This document shows positions 18,179 to 27,376 of a DNA stretch of 64,000 nucleotides, piece by piece (position 1 is the first letter of the stretch; each line of letters opens with the position of its first letter). The stretch is taken from NCBI RefSeq assembly GCF_947648125.1, contig NZ_CANSMR010000002.1:558001-622000 (forward strand), written 5' to 3'. The stretch is from an uncultured Bradyrhizobium sp. (GTDB lineage: Bacteria > Pseudomonadota > Alphaproteobacteria > Rhizobiales > Xanthobacteraceae). The notes beneath the pieces are model-generated. The model was not told the origin of the DNA, searched no databases, and saw only the letters and a program-made list of their open reading frames with translations. Both the position numbers and the translations under genes were made by a program.

Positions 18179-19666
18179 ATGAACAAACAACGCCTGATCC
18201 CGCTCATCGTCGCTACCGCGCTTTTCATGGAAAACATGGACTCCACGGTCATTGCGACCTCGCTGCCGGCGATCGCCGCCGATATCGGCACGAGCCCCCT
18301 GACGCTGAAACTCGCGATCACGTCCTATCTGCTGTCGCTCGCGGTGTTCATTCCGGCCAGCGGCTGGACCGCGGACCGCTTCGGCGCCCGCATCGTGTTT
18401 GCCGGCGCCGTCGCCGTGTTCATGCTGGGCTCGATCGGCTGCGCGCTGTCCTCCTCGGTGACCGATTTCGTATTCGCCCGCATCCTGCAGGGCCTCGGCG
18501 GAGCGATGATGACCCCGGTCGGGCGGCTGGTGCTGCTGCGGTCGGTCGACAAGAGCGCGTTGGTCAACGCGATGGCCTGGGTGACGGTGCCGGCGCTGAT
18601 CGGCCCGGTGATCGGGCCGCCGCTCGGCGGCTTCATCACCACCTATTTCTCCTGGCACTGGATCTTCCTGATCAACATCCCGATCGGGCTGCTCGGCATC
18701 TTCCTGGCGCTGAAATATATCGACCCGATCAAGAGCGAGGATCCCGAGCGCTTCGACCTGATGGGACTGGTGCTGGCCGGCATCGGGCTTGCCGGCATCG
18801 CTTTCGGGCTGTCCGTCGCCGGGCTCAATCTCCTGCCGTGGCCAATCGTCGCCGGCCTGGTCGGGGTCGGCACAGTGTCGATGACGCTCTACATCATCCA
18901 CGCCCGGCGCACCGGTTCGCCGGTGCTCGATTTCGGGCTGCTGCGACTGCCGACCATGCGGGCCTCGATCGTCGGCGGCTTCATGTTCCGGCTCGGTATC
19001 GGCGCGTTGCCGTTCCTGCTGCCGCTGCTGATGCAAGTCGGCTTCGGCCTGTCGCCGTTCCAGTCCGGTCTTGTCACCTTTGCCTCCGCGGTCGGCGCCA
19101 TGGGCATGAAGACGCTGGCGGCGCGCATCATCAAGGCCTTCGGCTTCCGCAACATGATGACGGTGAACGCGGTGGTGAGCTCGGCCTTCCTCGCCGCCTG
19201 CGCTCTGTTCACGATCTCGACGCCGCTGATGCTGATCTTCACCATCCTGGTGGTCGGCGGCTTCTTCCGCTCGCTGCAATTCACCGCGATCAACACCGTG
19301 GCCTATGCCGAGGTCGAGGCGCCGCAGATGAGCCGCGCCACCACCCTCGTCAGCGTCAACCAGCAGCTCGCGGTGTCCGCGGGCGTCGCGGTCGGCGCGT
19401 TCTCCGTCGAAACCACGCTGGCGCTGCATCACCAGACCGAGCTGTCCGCCGACGTGTTTGGGCCGGCGTTCATCGTGGTGTCGCTGATCTCGGCAGCGTC
19501 CGCCTGGTTCTTCTGGCAAATGCCGGTTGACGCCGGCAACGAAATCGCCGGCCGCAAGGCGATCGACATCTCGAGCCGCAAGGGCGCCGAGAAGCGCGCC
19601 GCGGCTGAAGCGGTCAAGGTCGCGACCGAGGATACGCAGAACGCGCGCGACCAGCGGCTCGGCTAG
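18179..19666 (+). CDS. MFS transporter, DHA2 (EmrB/QacA-like) drug exporter
   Basis: 495 residues from ATG 18179. TM1 carries the DHA2 motif LFMENMDSTVIATSLPAIAADI, loop 2-3 has SGWTADRFGARIVF, and TM5 holds the antiporter motif C PALIGPVIGPPLGGFI. The number of hydrophobic segments fits the 14-TM class. The C-terminal ~35 residues are polar, EKRAAAEAVKVATED. An inner-membrane proton-driven exporter; no membrane-fusion protein (EmrA) gene is adjacent, so it may work alone. No regulator gene is adjacent. Confidence 0.92.
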   Translation: MNKQRLIPLIVATALFMENMDSTVIATSLPAIAADIGTSPLTLKLAITSYLLSLAVFIPASGWTADRFGARIVFAGAVAVFMLGSIGCALSSSVTDFVFARILQGLGGAMMTPVGRLVLLRSVDKSALVNAMAWVTVPALIGPVIGPPLGGFITTYFSWHWIFLINIPIGLLGIFLALKYIDPIKSEDPERFDLMGLVLAGIGLAGIAFGLSVAGLNLLPWPIVAGLVGVGTVSMTLYIIHARRTGSPVLDFGLLRLPTMRASIVGGFMFRLGIGALPFLLPLLMQVGFGLSPFQSGLVTFASAVGAMGMKTLAARIIKAFGFRNMMTVNAVVSSAFLAACALFTISTPLMLIFTILVVGGFFRSLQFTAINTVAYAEVEAPQMSRATTLVSVNQQLAVSAGVAVGAFSVETTLALHHQTELSADVFGPAFIVVSLISAASAWFFWQMPVDAGNEIAGRKAIDISSRKGAEKRAAAEAVKVATEDTQNARDQRLG

Positions 19667-19731
19667 TTGATCGAACGAGCCGTTTCCGAAGCACGGACAC
19701 TGCAAGCCGCCGTCCGGTCACGGCCAGGCCC

Positions 19732-19935
19732 TTAGGGGTGGCCGGTGATTCCGCCTGGCTGTCCTCGATCCGGACGTTCAATCAGTTCGTATGCGGGAAC
19801 GTGGGTCGCTTCCAGCCACGATTCCAGTGCAGCTCCGCAGACCGTGCAGATCGCGTCACCCGTATGCGGCACCAAGAACTTCTCTTCAGTGCGTCTGTAC
19901 TCAGCGCCGCAATTGCATTGAACAATGGTCGCCAT
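19732..19935 (-). CDS. Small putative zinc-ribbon protein
   Basis: 67 residues from ATG 19935. Two Cys pairs, QCNCGAEYRR and CTVCGAALESW, separated by a Lys/Glu-rich strand, suggest a small zinc ribbon; the rest is HVPAYELIERPDRG. No family name recognised. The start codon has no clear ribosome binding site and a longer frame to 20025 exists, so the start is uncertain. Convergent with the upstream MFS gene. Confidence 0.5.
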   Translation of the reverse strand: MATIVQCNCGAEYRRTEEKFLVPHTGDAICTVCGAALESWLEATHVPAYELIERPDRGQPGGITGHP

Positions 19936-20160
19936 ATGAGAGATATGCGCCTGCGATATCAGATTTTCCAGCCCCGCAAGAAACGGCCCCAATGCGCGAA
20001 ACCCGACACTGCACGAAGCCGCCAACCCGGTCGCCGGCGCTCACCGTCGCCGGCACGTAGCGCTCGGAGCAGTCCAGCCGGCCCGGCTCAAGCTTTGTTG
20101 AACGGCCTGTCGAAACCGTGCTGGCTTTGCAGGATAAGCCCGCAGGCTCCGCAGGAGGGA

Positions 20161-20380
20161 CCTCGATCTCGCGCGTGGCGCTGTTCTGGCTGGCCTTCAT
20201 GCTGTCGCGGCCGCTGGGCGCCACGGTCGGCGACTTCCTCGACAAGCCGGTCAGCGATGGCGGTCTTGCCTGAGCCGCCCGATCGCGTCGGCGGTTCTCG
20301 CGATCTTCATCATCGTCTGTGTGCTGGTGCTGCCGCAGCGCGCCGGATCGCATCCGGCGGTCTCCGGCACGACGGCGTGA
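20161..20380 (+). pseudogene. Fragment of a COG4705-type membrane protein gene, frameshifted
   Basis: TSISRVALFWLAFMLSRPLG, then ATVGDFLDKPVSDGGLA, is read from 20161 to a TGA at 20272; after one missing base the next frame continues SRPIASAVLAIFIIVCVLVL PQRAG to the TGA at 20380. Together these look like the last ~70 residues (final repeat and helix) of the multi-pass COG4705 protein. The first three quarters of the gene are absent, so this is a relic. The rest of the 19936-20481 stretch holds no gene. Confidence 0.6.
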
Positions 20381-20481
20381 TTGAGGGCACGGCTGGAGTC
20401 TGCTCCGTTCCGATGGAATCGGAACGGAGCGCGAGAGTCATGCGAAGCTGAAGCCCACTTCGCTCCAAAGCGCTGTTGTCA

Positions 20482-20805
20482 TCAAGTCGGAGCCACTTGC
20501 TTGGAGCGCGCTGTCCAAGTCCTGTCCTGGATCACCGTGCAGATCTGGAACTTGTAGTGGCTGAAGAAGTCCGCAATGCCGCGCCTCTTGGCCTTCGCGT
20601 GCTCGGGGTGACGGCGCCATTGGTCCAGGGCTTGTTCGGTTTCGAACTCGACGATCGTCACGCGCTCACCGTCTTCGGCAACAAAGCCCTTGTGGGCGAC
20701 GTAGCCGGGCACGGTCCGCGCCAGCTCGCTCATCTGCTTTGCCATTGGGCCGTACTCGTCCTGAACGCCGGGGTTCAGTCGCGAGCGAAATATGGTGACG
20801 ATCAT
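20482..20805 (-). CDS. Antibiotic biosynthesis monooxygenase (ABM) domain protein
   Basis: 107 residues from ATG 20805, preceded by AGGAAGG. One ABM ferredoxin-like fold: MIVTIFRSRLNPGVQDEYGP, then PGYVAHKGFVAEDGERVTIVEFETEQALDQWRRHPEHAKAK, typical of the single-domain dimeric ABM proteins that act as cofactor-free oxygenases or binding proteins. The His of RHPEH is conserved in the family. It lies downstream of a LysR gene but has a dyad at 20899-20922 in front of it that closely matches one in front of the LysR gene, so it is the likely target. Confidence 0.87.
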   Translation of the reverse strand: MIVTIFRSRLNPGVQDEYGPMAKQMSELARTVPGYVAHKGFVAEDGERVTIVEFETEQALDQWRRHPEHAKAKRRGIADFFSHYKFQICTVIQDRTWTARSKQVAPT

Positions 20806-20898
20806 TGGCGCCTTCCTGTGCACGGTCGTTCGAGGTCATCGGAGGCGTCGCCCCCGGGGTGCCGCTGACCTTGCGATCAGGAATAACATAAATCAAAT

Positions 20899-20922
20899 GC
20901 ATATATCAGATTATGATTATGC
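20899..20922. promoter_or_regulatory. Candidate LysR operator in front of the ABM gene
   Basis: The 24-base segment starts GCATATATCAGATT and ends GATTATGC. With two small changes it is the same as the dyad at 21834-21856 in front of the LysR gene. It sits 94 bases before the ABM start and 8 bases beyond the LysR stop. Confidence 0.6.
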
Positions 20923-20930
20923 AAAATGAT

Positions 20931-21824
20931 CTAAGCCAGCTTCGCTTTCAATTCACCAGCCAACAACGCGATCGCCGGATCGAAACGGCCTGGAGCGACG
21001 TTGCGGATCAAGGTCACCACGGCGGGCAAGGTGAAGTCCAGAACGTCCAATACGCGCAACACATTCCGGTGCGGGCTTTGCTCGAACTGACGCCGCGGCA
21101 CCAGACCCAACCCGCCACTATGGGCAAGCAGCGCCAGTTGGAGGTCTTCACCGAACACCTCGGCCGCGACGCGGATCGGCAGTTGCAGCCGGTCGAAGGC
21201 TTTCATGAGAGCAGCGCGGCAGCCGCACCCGGGCGGGTTGAGGAACCAGCCCTGCCCGGAAAGGTCGCGCAGCCGATAACGATTGCGCTTCGCTGGTGAT
21301 TTGACCGGGCCCACGATGACAATCCGTTCGACGCCCAGCGCAATGCCCGCCAGCCCTGGCGGTAGAGTATGGGCATCGGTCAACAGGCCAACCGCGCAAT
21401 CGAGCGCCCCGCTGCGCACGTCCTCGATGAGACCGGCGCTCCAGTTTGAACTGATCTGTAGTTTGATCCGAGGGAACGCCCGGTGCAGGGCATCAAGTGG
21501 CGTGGTCAGGACCATTTCGCCCAGACCATGCGCAATCCCGGCCTTCAGGTCGCCGGCAGGATCGGCTGCGCTCGTCGTGCAGGCTTGCAGCTCCGCGACC
21601 GCGGTCAGGACTCTCCTGCAATGTTCCAGGACATGATTCCCAAGCGCCGTAAGAACAGCCGGTTTCACCGCGCGATTGAACAGCGGCGCGTCGCCGATCG
21701 CAGCCTCAAAGTTCTGGATGCGCCGCGTGGCGGCCGGCTGCGTCAGGTTGAGGCGTGCGGCCGCCCGGTTCACCGACCCCGTTTCAGCGACCGCGACAAA
21801 GGCTTGGATATCTTGCAGGTTCAT
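20931..21824 (-). CDS. LysR family transcriptional regulator
   Basis: 297 residues with a standard LysR N-terminus: MNLQDIQAFVAVAETGSVNR, AAARLNLTQPAATRRIQNFE, and a C-terminal effector domain (from ~90) of the periplasmic-binding-protein type (LKAGIAHGLGEMVL...IKLQISSNWSAGLIEDVRSGALDCAVGLL). ATG 21824 has no obvious ribosome binding site. Two near-identical dyads flank it, one in front of itself and one in front of the ABM gene downstream, suggesting that it controls both. Effector unknown. Confidence 0.93.
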   Translation of the reverse strand: MNLQDIQAFVAVAETGSVNRAAARLNLTQPAATRRIQNFEAAIGDAPLFNRAVKPAVLTALGNHVLEHCRRVLTAVAELQACTTSAADPAGDLKAGIAHGLGEMVLTTPLDALHRAFPRIKLQISSNWSAGLIEDVRSGALDCAVGLLTDAHTLPPGLAGIALGVERIVIVGPVKSPAKRNRYRLRDLSGQGWFLNPPGCGCRAALMKAFDRLQLPIRVAAEVFGEDLQLALLAHSGGLGLVPRRQFEQSPHRNVLRVLDVLDFTLPAVVTLIRNVAPGRFDPAIALLAGELKAKLA

Positions 21825-21833
21825 AAGCAGGAA

Positions 21834-21856
21834 GCATAATCAGATTTCGATTATGC
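21834..21856. promoter_or_regulatory. Candidate LysR autoregulatory operator
   Basis: GCATAATC (21834-21841) and GATTATGC (21849-21856) are exact complements spaced by 7 bases, 10 bases before the LysR ATG. The span and AT content are those of a LysR box (T-N11-A type). Confidence 0.65.
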
Positions 21857-21890
21857 AGGAAGTAGAAAGGCTGGAGCCGCTGCTGAGCGC

Positions 21891-22583
21891 TCACGACATT
21901 GGCTTTTGGGCAGCACGAAACCCCGTGGCCAGCACGTAGCGCTCAGAGGAATCCTGCCGGCTGGCGGCCGGCTTGACGTGACGCACGCTGGCGAAATCGC
22001 GCTTCAACTGCGCCACCAGCTCGGCGTCGGCGCCGCTCTGGAACACTTTTGCCAGGAACGTGCCGCCGGGATTGAGCACCTCGCCGGCGAAGTGCGCGGC
22101 GGTCTCGACCAGGCCGATGATGCGCAGCTGATCGGTCTTGCGATGGCCCGTGGTGTTGGCGGCCATGTCGGACATCACGAAATCGGCGCGGCCGCCCATC
22201 ATCGCGATCAGCTTCTCAGGCGCGTCATGGTCGAGGAAGTCGAGCTGCGCGAACGTCACGCCGGGGATCTCGCCCATCTCCAGCAGATCGATCGCGACCA
22301 CCTTGCCCTTGCCGTCGGCGGCACCGGTACGCTTGGCCGCGATCTGGCTCCAGCCGCCGGGCGCAGCGCCAAGGTCGACGACCGTCATGCCCGGCTTGAG
22401 CAGGCGATATTTGTCGTCGATCTCGAGCAGCTTGAAGGCCGCACGCGAGCGGTAACCCATCGCCTTGGCCTTGGCGACGTAGGGATCGTTGAGCTGGCGC
22501 TCGAGCCAGAGTTTTGACGACAATTTGCGTTTGCCGCCGCTCTTGACCGTGACGTGCAGCCGCCCGGTGGTGTCTTTCGCCAT
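21891..22583 (-). CDS. rlmE: 23S rRNA (uridine-2'-O-) methyltransferase
   Basis: 230 residues. Methylates the 2'-OH of U2552 of 23S rRNA (E. coli numbering) late in 50S assembly. The catalytic set is visible: Lys51 in [11 protein letters not shown], Asp139 in [11 protein letters not shown], Lys179 in [11 protein letters not shown] and Glu214 in [14 protein letters not shown] site [14 protein letters not shown] 20-residue basic N-terminal extension is usual in alphaproteobacteria. It starts 33 bases after the ppx gene, so the two form an operon, an arrangement seen across the order. Confidence 0.96.
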   Translation of the reverse strand: MAKDTTGRLHVTVKSGGKRKLSSKLWLERQLNDPYVAKAKAMGYRSRAAFKLLEIDDKYRLLKPGMTVVDLGAAPGGWSQIAAKRTGAADGKGKVVAIDLLEMGEIPGVTFAQLDFLDHDAPEKLIAMMGGRADFVMSDMAANTTGHRKTDQLRIIGLVETAAHFAGEVLNPGGTFLAKVFQSGADAELVAQLKRDFASVRHVKPAASRQDSSERYVLATGFRAAQKPMS

Positions 22584-22616
22584 GATCTTTCTTGGATTGG
22601 AGTGATTGGGCGTGTT

Positions 22617-23660
22617 CTAGCACGCCCGCAGCGCGCCGTCCTCGCGCATCATCTCGACCAGCATGCCCTCGCGCAGGCCGCGATCGGCGACGCGAAGCCG
22701 CGGCATCGGGAACGCGTTGCGGATCGCATCGAGGATCGCGCAGCCGGCCAGAACCAGGTCAGCCCGCTCGACGCTGATGCAGTTGTTGTTGACGCGCGCC
22801 TCGTAGCTCATGCCGAGCAGCTTCTGGATCGTCGCGGTGACGTCGCCGTCGTTCATCCAGATGCCGTCGATGCGGCGGCGATCGTAGCGCGACAGATTGA
22901 GGAACACGCCGGCGAGCGTGGTCACCGTGCCCGAGGTGCCGAGCATGTGCATGTCGCGCAGATCGCGGCCGTGCTCGGCCGCGAACGGCGCGACGTGCCG
23001 GGCGACCTCATCGATCATCCGCGCATACATGTCCCTGGTGACGTTCTTGCCGCCGAAATGCTCGGCGAGCGTAACGACGCCGAGCGGGATCGACATCCAC
23101 GCCTTGATGCGCGGCGGCGCATCGGGCGCGGCAGGATCGCGCTCGATCCGCACCAGCTCGGTCGAGCCGCCGCCGATGTCGAACAGGATGGCGCCCCGCC
23201 CTTTCGGGTCGAGCAGCGGCGAGCAGCCGATCACGGCGAGCGTCGCCTCGGTCTCGCGATCGATCACCTCGAGCTCGATGCCGGTCTCGGCTGCGACGCG
23301 CGCGCGAAAGCTCTCGGCGTTGCCGGCAGCGCGGCAGGCCTCGGTCGCGATCAGCCGCAGCCGGCGCGCCTTGCGATAGCGGATCTTGTCGCTGCAAATG
23401 GCAAGCGCAGCGATCGCCCGCTCGATCGCGGCTTCGCTGATCGAGCCGGTCGCGGCGATGCCCTCGCCGAGTCGGATGATGCGCGAGAAGGAATCGACCA
23501 CGCGGAACCCGTCGCCGGTGGGACAGGCGATCAGGAGCCGGCAATTGTTGGTGCCGAGGTCGAGCGCGGCGTAGACGCCGCTTTCCGCGGTCGCCGCAAT
23601 CAGCCCTGACGGGGCTTCGCCGGCCGGAGGGCCGTCGCAAAGCCGCACATAGTCATTCAT
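22617..23660 (-). CDS. Ppx/GppA family phosphatase (exopolyphosphatase-like)
   Basis: 347 residues from ATG 23660. Shows the actin-like ATPase fold of the family: phosphate-1 motif YAALDLGTNNCRLLIACP, then EGIAATGSISEAAIERAI, RLIATEACRAAGN, and phosphate-2 motif ILFDIGGGSTELV, with LGTSGTVTTLAGV later. It hydrolyses polyphosphate and/or pppGpp in the known members. It lacks the C-terminal HD-like domain of the longer E. coli Ppx, which is normal for this short class. First gene of an operon with rlmE. Confidence 0.93.
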   Translation of the reverse strand: MNDYVRLCDGPPAGEAPSGLIAATAESGVYAALDLGTNNCRLLIACPTGDGFRVVDSFSRIIRLGEGIAATGSISEAAIERAIAALAICSDKIRYRKARRLRLIATEACRAAGNAESFRARVAAETGIELEVIDRETEATLAVIGCSPLLDPKGRGAILFDIGGGSTELVRIERDPAAPDAPPRIKAWMSIPLGVVTLAEHFGGKNVTRDMYARMIDEVARHVAPFAAEHGRDLRDMHMLGTSGTVTTLAGVFLNLSRYDRRRIDGIWMNDGDVTATIQKLLGMSYEARVNNNCISVERADLVLAGCAILDAIRNAFPMPRLRVADRGLREGMLVEMMREDGALRAC

Positions 23661-23872
23661 CAAAACACTGTCTTTCCGCAGGACCCCAAGGGCAATCCAT
23701 GGGCCTGCCGAATAATTGTCCGTTCACGGAAACTTTAGCAGCGTCAAAGCCCTGCGCAAACTCCGTTCACATTGGGTCCATGCCCAATCGGGCGTTGTCG
23801 TTAAGGGGGGCGTGCGTTATCTCCTCAGCGCCCCCAAACTCCAGCAAATCAGGGCATTTCAGGTCATTTTCG

Positions 23873-26248
23873 ATGCAAGATCACACGCCGCCCGCCTCTC
23901 TCGAGAACGCTATCGCACTGCAAAAATACGGTGTCGGACAGCCCGTTCGACGAAAGGAGGACGACACCCTGGTGCGCGGCAAGGGCAAATACACCGACGA
24001 TTTCTCCCTTCCCGGCCAGGCCATCTGCTGGATGGTCCGCTCGTCCCATGCCCACGGAATCATCAAGGGGATCGACACGGCGGCCGCCAAGGCGATGCCG
24101 GGCGTGCTCGACGTCTGGACCGGCGCGGACCTTGCGGCCGCCGGCTACAACCCCTTCACCTGCGGCCTGCCGCTGAAGAACCGCGACGGCTCACCCCTCA
24201 AGCAGACCAACCGCCCGGCGCTTGTGACCGACAAGGTGCGCTTCGTCGGCGATCCCGTCGCCTTCGTGGTGGCGGAGACCGCGGCACAGGCCCGCGATGC
24301 GGCCGAGGCCGTCGAGGTCGATATCGAACCGCTGCCGGCGGTGACCGACGCAGCCGAAGCGTCCAAGCCCGGCGCGCCGCAGCTCTATGACAACATCCCC
24401 GATAACGTCGCGCTCGATTATCATTATGGCGACACCGCCAGGATCGAGGCGGCGTTTGCCAGCGCCGCGCATGTGACCAGGCTCGACATCGTCAACACCC
24501 GCGTCGCCGTGGTCTCGATGGAGCCGCGCGTCGCGCTCGCGCATTACGACAACAAGACCGAACGCTTCACGCTGCAGGTGCCGACCCAGGGCGTCTCCGG
24601 CAACAAGGCGATCCTGGCGCGCCTGCTCAACGTGCCCGCCGACAAGGTCCGCATCCTCACCGGCAATGTCGGCGGCTCGTTCGGGATGAAGAACCTCAAC
24701 TATCCCGAATACACCTGCATCGCGCATGCGGCGCGCCAGCTCGGCCGTCCGGTGAAGTGGCTGGACGAGCGCTCGACCAGCTTCCTGTCCGACAGCCAGG
24801 GCCGCGCGCAGCTGATCCACGCCGAGCTCGCGCTCGATGCCGACGGCAAGTTCCTCGCGGTGCGGCTCTCCGGCTACGGCAATCTCGGCGCCTACATCAC
24901 CGGCGTCGCCCCGGGCCCGCTGTCGCTCAACACAGGCAAGAACCTCGCCAGCGTGTATCGCACGCCGCTGCTCGGCGTCGACATCAAGACGGTCGTGACC
25001 AACACCACGCTGATGGGCGCCTATCGCGGCGCCGGCCGGCCCGAGGCCAATTATTATATGGAGCGACTGATCGACGCCGCTGCCGACGAGATGGGCATCA
25101 ACCGCTTCACGCTGCGCAAGCGCAACTTCATCAAGCCGTCGCAGCTGCCGTTCCCGGCAGCCTCCGGCGTCACCTATGACAGCGGAGATTTCGCCGGCGT
25201 GTTTCAGAAGGCGCTCGAAATCTCCGACTATGAGAACTTCGCCAAGCGCAAGAAGGAGAGCAGGAAGAGCGGCAAGCTGCGCGGCATCGCCGTCGGCTCC
25301 TATCTCGAGGTCACCGCGCCGCCGAGCGGCGAGCTCGGCAAGATCACCTTCGAGCCCGACGGCTCGGTGAAGCTCACCACCGGCACGCTGGATTACGGCC
25401 AGGGCCACGCCACGCCGTTCGCGCAGGTGCTGTCCGACCAGCTCGGCGTACCCTTCGAGAAGATCACGCTCGAACAGGGCGACAGCGATCTGGTGCGCTT
25501 CGGCAACGGCACCGGCGGCTCGCGCTCGATCACCGCGACTGGCCAGGCGATCGTCGAGGCTTCCGCGCTCGTCGTGGAGAAGGGCAAGAAGGCGGCCGCG
25601 CACATGCTGGAGGCCTCCGAGGCCGACATCGAATTCGGCCAGGGCCGCTTCACCATCGCCGGCACCGACCGCTCGATCGGCATCATGGAGCTCGCCGAGC
25701 GGATGCGCGACAGCAAGATGCCGGAGGGCACGCCGGAGACGCTCGACGTCGATCACGCCACCAAGGAGACCGCGTCGACCTTCCCGAACGGCTGCCACGT
25801 CGCCGAGGTCGAGATCGATCCCGACACCGGCGTGACGCGGATCGTGCGTTACTCGGCGGTCAACGATTTCGGCACCGTGGTCAACCCGATGATCGTCGCC
25901 GGCCAGTTGCACGGCGGCGTTGCACAGGGCATCGGCCAGGCGCTGATGGAGGAAGTCAGCTACGACGGCTCGGGCCAGCCGATCACCGGCTCCTTCATGG
26001 ACTACGCGCTGCCGCGTGCCGGCGACGTGCCGTCGATGCTGGTCGGCGATCACCCCTCGCCGGCGAAGTCCAACCCGCTCGGCACCAAGGGCTGCGGCGA
26101 AGCCGGCTGCGCCGGCAGCCTCGTCTGCATCGTCAACGCCGTGGTGGACGCGCTGTCGGAGTACGGCATCAAGCACATCAACATGCCGCTGACGCCCGAA
26201 CGCGTCTGGCGCGCGATCCAGGACGCCAAGGCGAACGCGGCGGCTTGA
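23873..26248 (+). CDS. Xanthine dehydrogenase-family molybdopterin-binding (large) subunit
   Basis: 791 residues from ATG 23873. Binds the molybdenum-cytosine dinucleotide cofactor: [26 protein letters not shown] at the N-terminus, [64 protein letters not shown] and the active-site Glu in [13 protein letters not shown]. The loop AYRGAGR lacks the CODH-specific Cys (AYRCSFR), so this is not a CO dehydrogenase; aldehydes or N-heterocycles are likely substrates. The FAD and 2Fe-2S subunit genes normally beside it are missing from the whole window. The 58-residue frame extension upstream is not family-like. Confidence 0.92.
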   Translation: MQDHTPPASLENAIALQKYGVGQPVRRKEDDTLVRGKGKYTDDFSLPGQAICWMVRSSHAHGIIKGIDTAAAKAMPGVLDVWTGADLAAAGYNPFTCGLPLKNRDGSPLKQTNRPALVTDKVRFVGDPVAFVVAETAAQARDAAEAVEVDIEPLPAVTDAAEASKPGAPQLYDNIPDNVALDYHYGDTARIEAAFASAAHVTRLDIVNTRVAVVSMEPRVALAHYDNKTERFTLQVPTQGVSGNKAILARLLNVPADKVRILTGNVGGSFGMKNLNYPEYTCIAHAARQLGRPVKWLDERSTSFLSDSQGRAQLIHAELALDADGKFLAVRLSGYGNLGAYITGVAPGPLSLNTGKNLASVYRTPLLGVDIKTVVTNTTLMGAYRGAGRPEANYYMERLIDAAADEMGINRFTLRKRNFIKPSQLPFPAASGVTYDSGDFAGVFQKALEISDYENFAKRKKESRKSGKLRGIAVGSYLEVTAPPSGELGKITFEPDGSVKLTTGTLDYGQGHATPFAQVLSDQLGVPFEKITLEQGDSDLVRFGNGTGGSRSITATGQAIVEASALVVEKGKKAAAHMLEASEADIEFGQGRFTIAGTDRSIGIMELAERMRDSKMPEGTPETLDVDHATKETASTFPNGCHVAEVEIDPDTGVTRIVRYSAVNDFGTVVNPMIVAGQLHGGVAQGIGQALMEEVSYDGSGQPITGSFMDYALPRAGDVPSMLVGDHPSPAKSNPLGTKGCGEAGCAGSLVCIVNAVVDALSEYGIKHINMPLTPERVWRAIQDAKANAAA

Positions 26249-26293
26249 AGCAGGCGCTGTCGCCACAAACAACGCTGTCGCCGCCAACACCGC

Positions 26294-26396
26294 TGTCATC
26301 GCCCGCGAAGGCGGGCGATCCAGTATCCCAGAGACGATCGTGCTTGAGCCGAAAGGCCCCGGCGTACTGGATCCCCCGCATGCGCGGGGGATGACA
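26294..26396. repeat. Palindromic intergenic repeat, family B (copy 2)
   Basis: 103 bases from TGTCATCGCCCGCGAAGGCG to GCGGGGGATGACA, with inner blocks GATCCAGTATCCCAGAGAC and CGTACTGGATCC as in copy 1 at 3481. It lies between the convergent molybdoenzyme and MaoC-like genes and probably serves as hairpin terminator for both. Confidence 0.8.
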
Positions 26397-26436
26397 GTTG
26401 TGGGCGGGAGGCGCTGCGCCTCTTCCCGAATATCCG

Positions 26437-27240
26437 CTACGCCGCGGCCTGCTCGCGCGGCTGGGTGATCGCGATGTGCCAGCAATGCGCGAGCGGCACG
26501 CCATTGCCGAGCACCAGCGCGTCGAGCTCGACGAAGCGGTGGCCCTTCTTGTCGTAATTGCCGGTCACCTTGGCTCGCGCGGTCAGCTCGTCGCCGATCT
26601 TGCCCGCCGACAGCAGCTGCATGCGGGTGCCGACATGGATCCACGGCCCCAGGATCGCATTGTCGACCAAAACCTTGTTCATCACCCGCGGCAGCAGGCC
26701 GGGATGGCCGAGACCTTCGCGCAAGTAGATCGGGTCGGTCTCGCGGATATCGGCGAGATATTCCTTGGCGGCGTCGCCGGACCAGTCGCGTGGGATCACG
26801 CCGAGCCACTTGCCTTCTTCATATGACGACGCGCTGACCGGCTTGCGTTCGGCGACGGCCGCGACCTGCTTGTAATCGTCGAGCACAAATTTCGGCGCTG
26901 AGGCGGGCAGCGACGCGGTGCCGGTGGCGCAGAGCTCGCCGCGGCTATGGAGCTCGATCGTGAGCCCATTGCCGGTCTCCCGTCCGGTCAATTCCGCGAT
27001 CTCGCCGTCATAGACCGGCTTCACGAAGCGGGCATCGATCAGACCACGATCCAGGAAATCGCGGCCCCACTTCTCGACCGGCAGGTGCATCATGTAGGCC
27101 ATCACATCGACGCCGGGCACCAGACCGCCGGAAAAGCCGAACTTCCGCGCCACCGCGTCGTCGTGGATCTTGTTCTCCGACAGTTTCGAGGTGTTGTACG
27201 CCGAGACGCGGTAGGTCTGCGAAGGCGTCTGCGAGTTCAT
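26437..27240 (-). CDS. Hot-dog-fold protein, MaoC-like, function unknown
   Basis: 267 residues from ATG 27240 (AAGGGA upstream). The N-terminal half (YNTSKLSENKIHDDAVARKFGFSGGLVPGVDVMAYMM, then GREDFLDRG-like WGRDFLDRGLIDARFVKPVYDGE) reads like a MaoC/hot-dog dehydratase or thioesterase domain. The C-terminal half (LLSAGKIGDELTARAKVTGNYDKKGHRFVELDALVL) resembles a second one, so it is probably a double hot-dog. The Asp/His catalytic pair of true MaoC hydratases is not obvious. It may act on an acyl-CoA. Divergent from the DUF188 gene. Confidence 0.7.
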   Translation of the reverse strand: MNSQTPSQTYRVSAYNTSKLSENKIHDDAVARKFGFSGGLVPGVDVMAYMMHLPVEKWGRDFLDRGLIDARFVKPVYDGEIAELTGRETGNGLTIELHSRGELCATGTASLPASAPKFVLDDYKQVAAVAERKPVSASSYEEGKWLGVIPRDWSGDAAKEYLADIRETDPIYLREGLGHPGLLPRVMNKVLVDNAILGPWIHVGTRMQLLSAGKIGDELTARAKVTGNYDKKGHRFVELDALVLGNGVPLAHCWHIAITQPREQAAA

Positions 27241-27376
27241 GGGGTTTTCCCTTATTTCCGTTGCTTTTCTGGCGACAATGGTAGTCGAACGAAAAGGCAT
27301 GGCAAGCGTCTCGTTTTGCTCGCAATTTTCCGCACCATGGAGTACACGCAGGCCGCGCCTGCCAACCAATGAATCG

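Noticed and set aside
19738-20451. Rightward 237-codon open frame through the decayed segment
   Set aside because: Its translation shows no family pattern; the COG4705-like peptides are read in other frames, so this frame is chance.
23873-26248. Aerobic carbon monoxide dehydrogenase (coxL)
   Set aside because: The active-site loop reads AYRGAGRPE and lacks the Cys of AYRCSFR; no coxM or coxS nearby.
24191-26809. Long leftward open frame (872 codons) opposite the molybdoenzyme gene
   Set aside because: Antisense shadow produced by high G+C; composition rich in Arg, Asp and His with no family motif, and the opposite strand is a clear family member.
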